Source of the DNA: Gammaproteobacteria bacterium | GTDB lineage: Bacteria > Pseudomonadota > Gammaproteobacteria > Pseudomonadales > Pseudohongiellaceae | Direction of reading: 5' to 3' | DNA: 64,000 nt | Assembly (NCBI GenBank): GCA_018401885.1 | Contig: JAGYKB010000008.1 | Location: forward strand, 40,519-104,518 | Shown: in pieces, positions 46,072 through 54,929 of the stretch | Position numbering within the stretch: the stretch's first letter is position 1 | Layout: every line of letters begins with the position of its first letter | Notes under the pieces: generated by a model | Told to the model about the DNA's origin: nothing | The model's input: only the letters and a program-made list of their open reading frames with translations | Databases searched by the model: none | Position numbers and translations under genes: made by a program

Positions 46072-47145
46072 ATGGTTGAACGCGTTAAGGAAATAGACGA
46101 TTTGCACATAATTCGACACGAGGAGCTGATGACGCCTCAGCAGCTTAAGTCTGAGCTTGTGCTCGAGGGTGTCGCACTCGACACAGTGCTTACGGGACAT
46201 CGTGCAGTGAAAGCGGTTCTGGATCGTCAAGATCCGCGTCTCATCGTAGTGGTCGGGCCGTGCTCGATACACAACCCTGAGGAAGCGCTCGCTTATGCGC
46301 GTAAGCTGAAACCGATTGCTGATGAATTAGCAGAGAGCTTACTGATTGTTATGCGCGTCTACTTCGAGAAGCCGCGCACCTCAGTGGGCTGGGAAGGCCT
46401 TATCTATGACCCCCATCTCGACGGCAGCCACCGAATCGATCATGGTTTGAAGATCGGCCGAAAGCTCATGCTGGATATTGCTGAGATTGGTTTGCCAATC
46501 GGCATCGAGGCGCTAGATTTGATCACTCCGCAGTATCTTCAAGATCTTGTTACTTGGACAGCAGTCGGCGCCAGAACAACGGAATCGCCCACACACAGAA
46601 AACTTGCAAGCGGCATATCATCGGCGGTGGGATTTAAGAACAATATCGACGGTAGCCTTACGGTTGCTGTCAATGCGATTCGTTCGGCGGCCGCGAATAA
46701 CAGTTTTATAAGCGTTACGGACGAGGGGAAGGTGGCGCATTTCCGCACAGATGGAAACCCTCATTGCCACGTGATTTTGCGTGGAGGCAAAGAGCCAAAC
46801 TACGATCGCGAAAGTGTCGCGGCGTGCGAGGCGGAGCTACAAAAAGCCGGACTGATTGATAATCTCATGATCGACTGCAGTCATGGCAATTCGCGCAAGG
46901 ATCCGAAGAACCAAATACCCGTACTGCGCGATATCGCCGAGCAGATCGCTGAAGGCAATAAATCGATCATAGGAGTGATGCTTGAGAGCAATCTCGAGGC
47001 CGGCAATCAACCGATACCTGATGACTTAACGGATTTGAAGCCCGGCGTGTCGATTACCGACGCCTGCATCGATTGGGCGACAACCGAGTCGCTGCTTCGA
47101 GAGTTTGCGATGAGCGTCGCACCGGCCCTAAAGGCGCGGCAATAG
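46072..47145 (+). CDS. aroG: 3-Deoxy-7-phosphoheptulonate synthase (class I)
   Basis: The ATG at 46072 (MVERVKEIDDLHI) is preferred to the upstream in-frame ATG because the AroG/F/H family starts here, though no strong ribosome site is seen. The 357-residue DAHP synthase condenses PEP and erythrose-4-phosphate, the first shikimate step. Motifs are VVGPCSIHNP, YFEKPRTSVGWEGLI, DGSLTVAVNAI, CHVILRGGKEPNY, and MIDCSHGNSRKDP. The isoform's feedback effector cannot be told. It converges on an aromatic aminotransferase, linking both to Phe/Tyr synthesis. Confidence 0.93.
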   Translation: MVERVKEIDDLHIIRHEELMTPQQLKSELVLEGVALDTVLTGHRAVKAVLDRQDPRLIVVVGPCSIHNPEEALAYARKLKPIADELAESLLIVMRVYFEKPRTSVGWEGLIYDPHLDGSHRIDHGLKIGRKLMLDIAEIGLPIGIEALDLITPQYLQDLVTWTAVGARTTESPTHRKLASGISSAVGFKNNIDGSLTVAVNAIRSAAANNSFISVTDEGKVAHFRTDGNPHCHVILRGGKEPNYDRESVAACEAELQKAGLIDNLMIDCSHGNSRKDPKNQIPVLRDIAEQIAEGNKSIIGVMLESNLEAGNQPIPDDLTDLKPGVSITDACIDWATTESLLREFAMSVAPALKARQ

Positions 47146-47164
47146 CGTCAATGGCTGTGTCTGA

Positions 47165-47195
47165 GTGCACCGCCGCCCTGAGACGGCCGGTGCAC
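47165..47195. terminator. Possible terminator between aroG and the aminotransferase
   Basis: GTGCACCG and CGGTGCAC form an 8-bp perfect inverted repeat around 15 nt, in the gap between the two convergent genes. No T-tract follows, so it may be a Rho-independent-like hairpin of low efficiency or another site. Confidence 0.45.
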
Positions 47196-47203
47196 AACAT
47201 CGC

Positions 47204-48400
47204 TTAGTCCTTGAGGACGGAGGCGAGGCTTTCTGCGAGGTATTCGACATTGGCATCGTTTATGCCGGCGACGTTAATGCGGCTCGAATCAACGAGGTAA
47301 ATACTGTAGTCGCGCACGAGCGTCTGTACTTGCTCGACATTGACGCCCAAGAAAGAAAACATGCCTTTCTCGTTCTGAATAAAGCCAAAATCGCGGTCTA
47401 TGCCGACTTTACGGGTCTGCTCCACCAGTTTTGCACGCAATCCATTGATGCGATCGCGCATCCCTGTCAGTTCAGCATCCCACTCGCTGCGAAGGGCGGG
47501 GTTGTTGAGAATAAGTTGCACTACCTCTGCACCATGATCGGGTGGCATTGAGTACATGGCGCGCGCCGAGGCGGCGATCAATGTAGTCGCAGTCGTCGTC
47601 TCGGTTTCGGTTTCGCAGATTAACGTCATCGCACCTGTGCGCTCTCGGTAAAGACCGAAATTTTTAGAGCAAGAGCTTACCAAGACAAGCTCTGGCAAAG
47701 ACTCAGCCATGAGGCGGGTGCCGATCATGTCCTCTTCAAGTCCGTCTCCGAGGCCTTGATAGGCGAGGTCGATAAAGACAGTAAAGCCCTGATCGAGGGC
47801 GACGTCGCGCACAGCCTCCCACTGAGCGAGGGTGAGATCTGCGCCGCAGGGGTTATGGCAGCAACCGTGGAGTAGGACAATGTCGCCCTTCGGTACGGTC
47901 TTTAAGCAGGCGAGCATTTCTTCGAAACGCACACTGTGGGTCGCGTAATCGTAATAGGGGTATTTGCTAATTTTGAGGCCAGCGGTGGTCATCAACGGCA
48001 CGTGATTAGCCCACGTCGGGTCGCTGACCCAGACGGTCGCATCGGCATTCGCCTGCTTCAAAAATTCCGCAGCGAGCCTCAGTCCACCGCAACCCCCGGG
48101 TGCTTGCACGGTGACTCGACGCTTACCTAGACTTGAATATAATTCTTTTCCGAAAAGTAGCTCGGCAACCGCTTCGTTGTATTCGGGAGACCCAGTTGGA
48201 CCGACATACTTTTTGCTGGTCTGTGTCGCAAGGATTTGCTGCTCCGCTTTTTTAACGGCGGTCATCACCGGCGTGTCGCCATTCTCATCTTTATAAATAC
48301 CTATACCCAAATCTATTTTGTTCGGGTTTGTGTCTGCCCGATATTCGGCGACAAGACGGAGAATTGGATCTGCGGGTAGGGCGCTGAGAGACTGGAACAT
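47204..48400 (-). CDS. Aromatic amino acid/aspartate aminotransferase
   Basis: This 398-residue PLP enzyme has the class I aminotransferase signatures of the TyrB/AspC group: IDLGIGIYKDENG, ASPGGCGGLRLAAEFL as QAPGGCGGLRLAAEFL, LLHGCCHNPCGADLT, FIDLAYQGLGDGLEED and the PLP lysine in SSCSKNFGLYRERTGA. It transfers amino groups to aromatic keto acids or oxaloacetate. Being next to aroG, tyrosine/phenylalanine synthesis is the likely role, but aspartate use is also possible. Confidence 0.92.
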   Translation of the reverse strand: MFQSLSALPADPILRLVAEYRADTNPNKIDLGIGIYKDENGDTPVMTAVKKAEQQILATQTSKKYVGPTGSPEYNEAVAELLFGKELYSSLGKRRVTVQAPGGCGGLRLAAEFLKQANADATVWVSDPTWANHVPLMTTAGLKISKYPYYDYATHSVRFEEMLACLKTVPKGDIVLLHGCCHNPCGADLTLAQWEAVRDVALDQGFTVFIDLAYQGLGDGLEEDMIGTRLMAESLPELVLVSSCSKNFGLYRERTGAMTLICETETETTTATTLIAASARAMYSMPPDHGAEVVQLILNNPALRSEWDAELTGMRDRINGLRAKLVEQTRKVGIDRDFGFIQNEKGMFSFLGVNVEQVQTLVRDYSIYLVDSSRINVAGINDANVEYLAESLASVLKD

Positions 48401-48447
48401 GATTATTTCTCTGAAAGTGAGTTATCGGTTGGCTATCTAAATCTAGG

Positions 48448-49320
48448 CTAGCGAGCTTGATGCGCCTTGAGCGTGTTTTGCAATAGCGACGCGCGAGTCA
48501 TAGGACCGACGCCGCCTGTCACATAAGTGATATAGGAGCACTTCTCTTTTACATTGTCGAAATCGACATCGCCAACGTTTCTGAAGCCGTTTTTCTTTGT
48601 GGTATCGGGAACGCGTGTTTGGCCAACATCTATAACAACAGCGCCTTGCTTCACCATGTCAGCGGTGACAAATTCGGTTTTGCCTATCGCAACGATCAGG
48701 ATGTCAGCGCTTAGGCAGAGCTCTTTTAGATTCTTCGTTCGGCTGTGGGCAATAGTCACAGTCGCATTTCCTGGGTTCGTATTGCGCGACATGAGTACAG
48801 CCATTGGTGTACCTACAATATTGCTGCGACCCAAGACCACGCAGTGTTTGCCTTCGGTCTCGATTTTGTAGCGTGCTAGCAGTTCCATAATGCCGTTTGG
48901 CGTCGCTGAGATAAACGTAGGCAGGCCGAGGTTAAGCTTGCCGACGCTAACAGGACTGAAGCCATCGACATCTTTCTTCGCGTCGATTGCTAATATAATT
49001 TTATTCTCGTCGATATGCTTTGGTAAGGGCAACTGCACAATGAAACCGTCTATGCCGTCATCAGCATTAAGCTCAGCGACCTTCGCAAGCAGCTCCTCTT
49101 CGGTCACCGTGTCGGGTAATCGGATAGTCGTTGATTCGAAGCCTACCTGCGCGCAGTCCTTCACCTTAAAGGCGACATAATTCTCTGAAGCGCCGTCGTT
49201 TCCAACAAGCACTGCGGCGAGATGCGGTGCACGCTGACCAGCCGCCTTTATCGCGTCGACCTTCTGCGTGATTTCTTGGCGAATTTGTTCGGAGCAAAGA
49301 TTGCCGTCAAGTAACTGCAT
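48448..49320 (-). CDS. folD: Bifunctional methylenetetrahydrofolate dehydrogenase/cyclohydrolase FolD
   Basis: The 290-residue protein interconverts methylene-, methenyl- and formyl-THF. It has the YVAFKVKDC lysine region, [23 protein letters not shown], the NADP-site [14 protein letters not shown], and the C-terminal [16 protein letters not shown]. The normal length is about 285-300. The upstream gene is the aminotransferase in opposite stop-to-start order on the same strand, with 47 bp between. Confidence 0.96.
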   Translation of the reverse strand: MQLLDGNLCSEQIRQEITQKVDAIKAAGQRAPHLAAVLVGNDGASENYVAFKVKDCAQVGFESTTIRLPDTVTEEELLAKVAELNADDGIDGFIVQLPLPKHIDENKIILAIDAKKDVDGFSPVSVGKLNLGLPTFISATPNGIMELLARYKIETEGKHCVVLGRSNIVGTPMAVLMSRNTNPGNATVTIAHSRTKNLKELCLSADILIVAIGKTEFVTADMVKQGAVVIDVGQTRVPDTTKKNGFRNVGDVDFDNVKEKCSYITYVTGGVGPMTRASLLQNTLKAHQAR

Positions 49321-49568
49321 GAGGGATTCCGTATGATCAGTGTTTTATTGGGCGAGCGTCGACGCCTTGTAGCCCTTGGCACGGGCAGCTAATGATAAAC
49401 GAGGCTGGTATTTGTCTCAATAAGCGATGTCGATTTAGAGCGCTTAGCGTTGCTGCTAGCGAGTAGGCGTGTCACTGAGTATTATGTTGTTTTTAATCGA
49501 TAGACAGAATGCGTGATTCCGGCTTGCCAAGCCGCTTCGCAAGTTTAAATGAAAAGGGGCAAGCACGG

Positions 49569-50276
49569 ATGGAACTCGCACTCGCTGCAGTCGTAATTTT
49601 AATAGGCTCGTATGTTCAGAGTAGCATCGGTTTCGGCCTGGCGATTATCTCCGCACCCCTGTTGTTCGTAATCGATCCACTGTATGTGCCAGGACCGGTC
49701 ACTGTGTGTGCACTCACGCTTTCGCTCGCCAATACCTACCACCACCGTAAAGCGGTTTCTCTCAAAGGTCTCCAATACGCGATTCTCGGGCGTATCCCCG
49801 GCACTATCGCAGGCGGATTTTTGTTGTTGTGGATCTCGCATGATGCGCTGGCGCTGTGGCTTGGCGTGTCAGTGCTGGCAGCTGTGGGATTGAGTTTGAG
49901 TAGCATCGTGATTCGCCCGAGTAATCCGGCGATGGTTACGGCCGGTTTCCTCTCTGGATTTATGGGCACGAGTTCAGCGATAGGCGGACCGCCCATGGCG
50001 CTTGTAATGCAGCACGAGGGGAATGACTTTATTCGAGCGAATCTCGCGGCGTTCTTCATCGTAAGCTGTGTTATGTCGCTATTCATGCTTGCCTCTATCG
50101 ATCGCTTTGGCAGCCCCGAGGCACTAGTTTCATTGCCATTGCTGCCGGCCACGCTAGTGGGCTACTGGCTAGCAAAAAAAACAATGCATAGGATTTCGCA
50201 TCGAAAGCTCAGGTTATTCAGCCTGACCCTTTGCGCTGTCGCAGGCGCAGGTTCGATTTTGTCGGTCTGGATCTGA
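49569..50276 (+). CDS. TauE/SafE (TSUP) family permease
   Basis: The start at MELALAAVVILIGSYVQSS (49569, after AAAAGGGG) is used; upstream codons are polar and atypical. The 235-residue protein has about 7-8 hydrophobic segments and the TSUP signatures SSIGFGLAIISAPLLF and GFLSGFMGTSSAIGGPPMALVMQ. Members export sulfite, sulfoacetate or similar organosulfur anions; the substrate is unknown here. Confidence 0.88.
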   Translation: MELALAAVVILIGSYVQSSIGFGLAIISAPLLFVIDPLYVPGPVTVCALTLSLANTYHHRKAVSLKGLQYAILGRIPGTIAGGFLLLWISHDALALWLGVSVLAAVGLSLSSIVIRPSNPAMVTAGFLSGFMGTSSAIGGPPMALVMQHEGNDFIRANLAAFFIVSCVMSLFMLASIDRFGSPEALVSLPLLPATLVGYWLAKKTMHRISHRKLRLFSLTLCAVAGAGSILSVWI

Positions 50277-50443
50277 GCGGGACTCGAAGAGCGGCGAGTT
50301 TTTACGAGCAACTGTTTCGCAGCAGGCGGCGATCAGTTAGACTCAAAAACTCAAGTAAGGATACTAGGTTTCGCTCACGGGCACGGATTTGCTCGTTGTC
50401 AATAAAGTGTTTCGCAACGTCTAATTATTCAGAGGAAATCTCA

Positions 50444-50845
50444 ATGTCATACTCAGTTCTAAAGAAAATTCCCCGCGCGATCGCGAGTCTTTCACTGATT
50501 GCTTTTCTCACATCTGCCTCGCAGGTCGCGCTCGCAGATGACTCTGCGGCGGTCAGAACCATTGCCGGGGTACTTGTTGGCCTTAATCACTTCCCTTCCG
50601 CTGAGGATAAAGCAGTGCTAGCGGCAATTGCTGCCGATGAATCAAATGGGATGGCTGTTCGGGCGCTCGCGAATGCGGTAGCCAATATTCAGCATGCGGC
50701 GACTGCGGAGGACAAGGCGGCTATGGAGCAGATAGTGGCGAGCGATATGGCTGATAGCCAATCGAAGTCATTAGCTCAGATTGTGCTGGGCATAAATCAT
50801 GTGCCGACCGCGGAGGCCAAAGCGTCATTGCAGGCAATGCTATAA
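50444..50845 (+). CDS. Small exported protein of three 35-residue repeats (unknown)
   Basis: AGAGGAAAT precedes the ATG at 50444. The upstream in-frame extension to 50231 is arginine-rich and not protein-like. The 133-residue product has a signal peptide (cleavage near ALADDS). The rest consists of three copies of a unit centred on xIxxGLNHxPTAEDKAxLxxI. The histidines are at 49, 84 and 119, an exact 35-residue period. I recognise no family; the helical, acidic repeats suggest a small periplasmic or surface protein. A TetR gene starts 14 nt after the stop. Confidence 0.75.
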   Translation: MSYSVLKKIPRAIASLSLIAFLTSASQVALADDSAAVRTIAGVLVGLNHFPSAEDKAVLAAIAADESNGMAVRALANAVANIQHAATAEDKAAMEQIVASDMADSQSKSLAQIVLGINHVPTAEAKASLQAML

Positions 50846-50859
50846 GTGAACTGCCGTTT

Positions 50860-51612
50860 GTGAGCAGTTATTCGACACAAGCCGAAACGCGGTCCATCGA
50901 GAAAACCGGCTGGCCCCGGGTTCTTACGATGGAGGCGTTTCGCGCTGCTTGGCCTTTCGAAGGAGAGGCGTTTTGGCAAACAGTTTTTGAAATGCATAAA
51001 GATAAGATGCAGATTAAAAATCCCCGTGTCGCCATCGTTAATTTAGAGAAAATTTTCACCGCTACCTTTAGCCTTACAACCGAGAAGGGATTTCAGGCAA
51101 TGAGTCTTCGCGATCTTAGTAGCGAGGCTCAAATAAGTATGGGCGGCCTTTATTCGTATATCGGTAGTAAAGAAGATTTGGCCTCTGTTATTGAAGGCGT
51201 GCTTCGCTCGTGTATCGACAAAGTTGTAGCCGGACTCAATAGGGCTAATCTTGAACCGGTCGACTTTTTGCGTACGTTAATTTTCAGCGAAATTTACATG
51301 GTCGAGGTTTTAAGGCCGTGGTATCAATTCTGCTTCATGGAAGTGAAAGGTCTTCCGCGGTCACAGCAGCAGCAAACCTTAGAGCTCGAGCTGCGGTTCG
51401 AAGAGTCGCTTATTGAAGTATTCGAAAAAGGCGCAGCAAGCGGCGTTTTTGATTGTACAAATCCTCAATTGCTCGCTTCTCAGGTGACCGCTCAACTTGA
51501 GCAGTGGCATTTGAAGCAGTGGAAATTTAAGCTGCGGGGCGTCACGAATGATGACTACGCGCAGTTCATTTTTGATAATCTGATGCGCTGTCTTCGCTGT
51601 GAGAGTGTTTAG
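50860..51612 (+). CDS. TetR/AcrR-family transcriptional regulator
   Basis: The 250-residue ORF uses a GTG without a strong ribosome site; an ATG at 50929 or 50992 is possible. The TetR DNA-binding domain is near residues 55-110: AIVNLEKIFTATFSLTTEKGF, AMSLRDLSSEAQISMGGLYSYIGSKEDLASVI. A ligand-binding helical domain follows. The extended N-terminus with WPFEGEAFWQTVF looks protein-like. The target is unknown, but the neighbouring small exported protein may be controlled by it. Confidence 0.82.
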   Translation: MSSYSTQAETRSIEKTGWPRVLTMEAFRAAWPFEGEAFWQTVFEMHKDKMQIKNPRVAIVNLEKIFTATFSLTTEKGFQAMSLRDLSSEAQISMGGLYSYIGSKEDLASVIEGVLRSCIDKVVAGLNRANLEPVDFLRTLIFSEIYMVEVLRPWYQFCFMEVKGLPRSQQQQTLELELRFEESLIEVFEKGAASGVFDCTNPQLLASQVTAQLEQWHLKQWKFKLRGVTNDDYAQFIFDNLMRCLRCESV

Positions 51613-51619
51613 CCTGACG

Positions 51620-52195
51620 TTAGCTATTCGCTGGGATGAGTCCTTTTTTGTCGGCATAAAATTCGCGAATTTTGATTAAATCAGCTTCCATGTCGCCGCT
51701 GGGATAAAAGAAATCGGCGAGACCTGCCTCTTTGTTATCACCATCAACATAGCCCATCAATATTGGTACGCCAGCGTTGCGCGCGATGTGATAGAAACCG
51801 GTTTTCCAAGCCTTCACCTTACTGCGCGTGCCTTCTGGAGGCACTAGCACTATTACCTCGGGATTCTCTCGGTAAAGCCGAACTGTTTCGTTGACCACGT
51901 TGTGGGATTTGCTGCGATTAATGGGAATACCTCCGAGGTATTTCATAAGCCAGCCAGCACCGAAAGGGAAAAGGGTGTGCTTGCCCATCCAGAAGACGCG
52001 AAGGCGTAGCTTCAGGACCACCATAAGCATCAGCGGAAAATCCCAGTTGCTCGTGTGGGGCGCGCCGATCAAGACGAAGCGGCCGTTCTTTTGCTCCTCT
52101 CCAACAGCTTTCCAGCCTATTAATTTCAGACCGACAATCGAAAGAAGTCTGAGTAGTGGCGTGAGTAGCGGTGTTGAAAATACTGTCATACGCAT
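51620..52195 (-). CDS. 1-acyl-sn-glycerol-3-phosphate acyltransferase family (PlsC-like)
   Basis: AAGGA 11 bases upstream supports the ATG at 52195 over the ORF start at 52285. The 191-residue protein has the acyltransferase motifs GAPHTSNWDFPLMLMV (H(X)4D), LGGIPINRS and VPPEGTRSKVKAW. It is shorter than typical PlsC and carries an N-terminal membrane segment. It may acylate lysophosphatidic acid or another lipid acceptor. Confidence 0.85.
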   Translation of the reverse strand: MRMTVFSTPLLTPLLRLLSIVGLKLIGWKAVGEEQKNGRFVLIGAPHTSNWDFPLMLMVVLKLRLRVFWMGKHTLFPFGAGWLMKYLGGIPINRSKSHNVVNETVRLYRENPEVIVLVPPEGTRSKVKAWKTGFYHIARNAGVPILMGYVDGDNKEAGLADFFYPSGDMEADLIKIREFYADKKGLIPANS

Positions 52196-52253
52196 AGGGT
52201 AGTTATTCCTTAATAAAGTGCACGGCAACTGCGATAGAGGGCTCGCACCGCGT

Positions 52254-52817
52254 CTAATCAGTTTCCCACAGGCTGAGATAGTCATTTACATCGTGTTCTA
52301 CCAATCCCTTCAGCGGGCCACAAGGGGTTCCAAGGTATAGAAAGCCGATAATTTTTTCGTTTAATTGAACGCCGAGGCCAGAGCGAACTATTTCGTGATA
52401 GGCCTTCGAACCGGTCCGCCACATCGAGCCAAGCCCCTGCGCATAGGCGGCAAGAGACATACATTGAACGGCTGCAGCCGCGGAATATTCCTGCTCGATG
52501 GTTGGCACCTTGGGGTGTTCTTGGAGTGCGGCTATGGCAACAATGATTGTTGGCGCGCGCAGCGGTTTGTTGAGTATTTTCTCTCGCTGGGCCGGGGTTA
52601 GCTCGACACCGTCGGCAATATCGGCTGCGAGAAAGAGTTCGCCTAATCTAGTTAACGCCTGGTCCTGCAGCAGCAGAAATCTCGAAGGGCGCAGAAGCGC
52701 ATGATCGGCGGCGCGCAGAGCGGATTGAACGATAATATCGATCTGTTCGTGAGTCGGAGCGGGTGCGCTGAGTCGAGGACTAGAGCGCCGTGTGGTGAGG
52801 GCTTCAAGTGCGTCCAT
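52254..52817 (-). CDS. Nitroreductase-family oxidoreductase (YdjA-like)
   Basis: This 187-residue flavin reductase starts MDALEALTTRRSSPRLSAPAP, with the RRSxR FMN-binding opening. VQCMSLAAYAQGLGSMWRTG and IGFLYLGTPCG are typical of the YdjA subgroup. It should reduce nitro or enone compounds using NAD(P)H, with FMN bound at a dimer interface. The PlsC-like gene starts 58 bp downstream of its stop on the same strand, so the two could be co-transcribed. Confidence 0.87.
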   Translation of the reverse strand: MDALEALTTRRSSPRLSAPAPTHEQIDIIVQSALRAADHALLRPSRFLLLQDQALTRLGELFLAADIADGVELTPAQREKILNKPLRAPTIIVAIAALQEHPKVPTIEQEYSAAAAVQCMSLAAYAQGLGSMWRTGSKAYHEIVRSGLGVQLNEKIIGFLYLGTPCGPLKGLVEHDVNDYLSLWETD

Positions 52818-53261
52818 AAAAGCGTTCCTAAAGTGTGTATGCCTGCCGCGCGAAGCTGAGTCTCAAGCGGCTGTAAGCGGTGAGACGCAGCTTACTGGAT
52901 TTGATCGAGTTCGCGTACCCCTAGGTGATCATTTACTTTCGGTAAACGAATAGCCACAAAAATTGAAGGGAATAACACCTGAAAAAACAATGCATTGTCG
53001 TCATAAAAAGGTTTATTAGCCGTGATATTGTCATATTCTTGATGGTATACTTTTAGCCCGAATTGACGATAACCCTAGCAAGCAGCTGTGATTCCGCTCA
53101 CTCACCACAAGCGCGGTTTAGGTGATTATACGTAGAGCTTTTAAGCCAATGGTCTCAGTCGCTATTCGCAGCGTAAGTCAAATTACAAAGTGAGTATTTC
53201 GCGTGCAGTTTGCGTGACAAAACTGTGAAATTTTCTCAAAAAAGATAGGATTGCTCTAGTT
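52818..53261. promoter_or_regulatory. Intergenic region before the radical SAM gene
   Basis: This 444-bp AT-rich divergent gap has no recognised ORF or RNA gene. A TATACT at about 53046 resembles a -10 box. TTCG-GTAAA-CGAA forms a short inverted repeat near 52938. Neither is strong evidence for a promoter. Confidence 0.35.
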
Positions 53262-54929
53262 ATGAATTCGAAGGCAGATGTCATCGCGATAAGCACCGAA
53301 CGCGCACCATACCCGCAAGCCAAATCGCGGTGGTTTGGTAGCGTGAAGCGAGAGCGACTGCGTCTTGTCTTTGCCTTCTACTCGCCTGATGGTAATGAAA
53401 TCGCCATGCCAATCGCGAGTATGTCTGCCTACCTCAAACGAGATTTCCCGTGGGTCGATGTCATCAATGAGCCAATACTGATTCTGCGTGATGAAGAAAA
53501 GTATTCGCCCACCAATTACGCAAAGATGATTGAGGCTCACGATGCTGACGTAATTGCATTCTCGGTGATGAGCCCGCACTGGTATCCCATGGAGCCTTAT
53601 TTCGAAGAGCTCAAAAAGTTGATGCCAAAACTACCAATTGTTATCGGCGGCTACCAGGCTATGCTGTCGCAGCAGCAAACGATTGAGAATCCTAATATTG
53701 ACTACATCTGCACCGGCGATGGCGAATATGCAATCGGCAATCTAGTTCAGCATTTGAAGGGCACAAAAGACGGTCACGCCGACGGTATGTGGGAAAAACT
53801 TATCGACGGAGAAATTTACGAATCAGAACCGCATCAGATAGGCGACCTCGCTTCGCTCCCATTTCCAGATTACGAAGTGTTTGCCAAAGAAGATGGCTTC
53901 AAAGATGTGAACTCCTCCATTTTTGGCCCGAAGGGCAAACTCGTGCTACCGGTGATGACCGGTCGCGGTTGTCCCTATCGCTGCACTTATTGTTGCAATA
54001 CGCCAATTTTAGAGGGATGGAAAACCAAGAAGACGTTTCTGCGAAAATACGATCCGCAGGATATGGTCGACGAACTAGTGCGACTGCGCGATAAGTTTAA
54101 TGTTGGCTATTTTGAGTTCTGGGACGAGTTGTTTTTGTCGAACCTGAAATTTGTGCGAGCGTTTTTTGCGCTCTATAAAGAACAGCTCGGATTGCCATTC
54201 TCTATAAATTCTCGTGTAGAAGTGATGAACGAAGAGTTTTGCAAAACCGCAGCCGAGGCGGGATGTCATACTATTTGGTTCGGAATTGAAAGTGGCGACG
54301 AGGAGTATCGCGCAAAAATGCTAGGACGCAAGATGACGAACGAGCAGGTTATTGCGGCAGCAGAGAATTGCAAAAAAGCGGGAATCAATCGCCTGACGTT
54401 TAATATCGTCGGCGCGCCGTTAGAAACCGCAGAAAATATGCGACAGACCCTTGAGTTGAATAAAAAGATTGCACCAGAGCATTTCTTCTTCTTCCCCTAC
54501 ATTCCACTGCGAGGAACGCCACTTTATAACATTGCGAAAGAGGAAGGCCTGCTACTTGAGACCAAACGCAATCTTCATTACCTTTCGGCAGCTAATGACA
54601 GGCAGTTCACGCTCAATATGAAGGAGCGCCCAGAGCTTTTAACAGCCGAGGAATACGATGAGATCTGCAAAGAGATGTTAGCCTTCCAAGAGGCTAACAA
54701 TCGACTCAGCTACTCCGATGAGGAAACGGGCGAGACTTCGCCAATGACAGTCGAAGACAAGAGCTTCTCGCTTGTGGAGGATCCAACGCCTCGGGCCGAG
54801 GCTGAGGTTGAAGTCCAACTTGCGCCTGTCGTAGACGACTCTGTGCAGCAGTTCACGCCGCCACCTCAAATCGCGACCAATGGCAAAACGTCACTGCTTG
54901 ACAGCGTGAGAGGTTTCTTCCGCAGCTAG
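53262..54929 (+). CDS. B12-binding-type radical SAM protein
   Basis: This 555-residue protein has an N-terminal Rossmann-like cobalamin-binding-type domain (DADVIAFSVMSPHWYP, LPIVIGGYQA, YICTGDGEYAIGNLVQHL). A radical SAM core follows with the cluster motif TGRGCPYRCTYCCNTP (CxxxCxxC near residue 232). The later FGIESGDEEYRAKMLGRKMTNEQV segment is typical of B12-radical-SAM methylase-like enzymes. The classical DxHxxG cobalamin motif is not seen, so B12 use is uncertain. The C-terminal ~70 residues are acidic and disordered. It stands alone, and the substrate is unknown. Its end overlaps the convergent MATE gene by 39 nt. Confidence 0.87.
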   Translation: MNSKADVIAISTERAPYPQAKSRWFGSVKRERLRLVFAFYSPDGNEIAMPIASMSAYLKRDFPWVDVINEPILILRDEEKYSPTNYAKMIEAHDADVIAFSVMSPHWYPMEPYFEELKKLMPKLPIVIGGYQAMLSQQQTIENPNIDYICTGDGEYAIGNLVQHLKGTKDGHADGMWEKLIDGEIYESEPHQIGDLASLPFPDYEVFAKEDGFKDVNSSIFGPKGKLVLPVMTGRGCPYRCTYCCNTPILEGWKTKKTFLRKYDPQDMVDELVRLRDKFNVGYFEFWDELFLSNLKFVRAFFALYKEQLGLPFSINSRVEVMNEEFCKTAAEAGCHTIWFGIESGDEEYRAKMLGRKMTNEQVIAAAENCKKAGINRLTFNIVGAPLETAENMRQTLELNKKIAPEHFFFFPYIPLRGTPLYNIAKEEGLLLETKRNLHYLSAANDRQFTLNMKERPELLTAEEYDEICKEMLAFQEANNRLSYSDEETGETSPMTVEDKSFSLVEDPTPRAEAEVEVQLAPVVDDSVQQFTPPPQIATNGKTSLLDSVRGFFRS

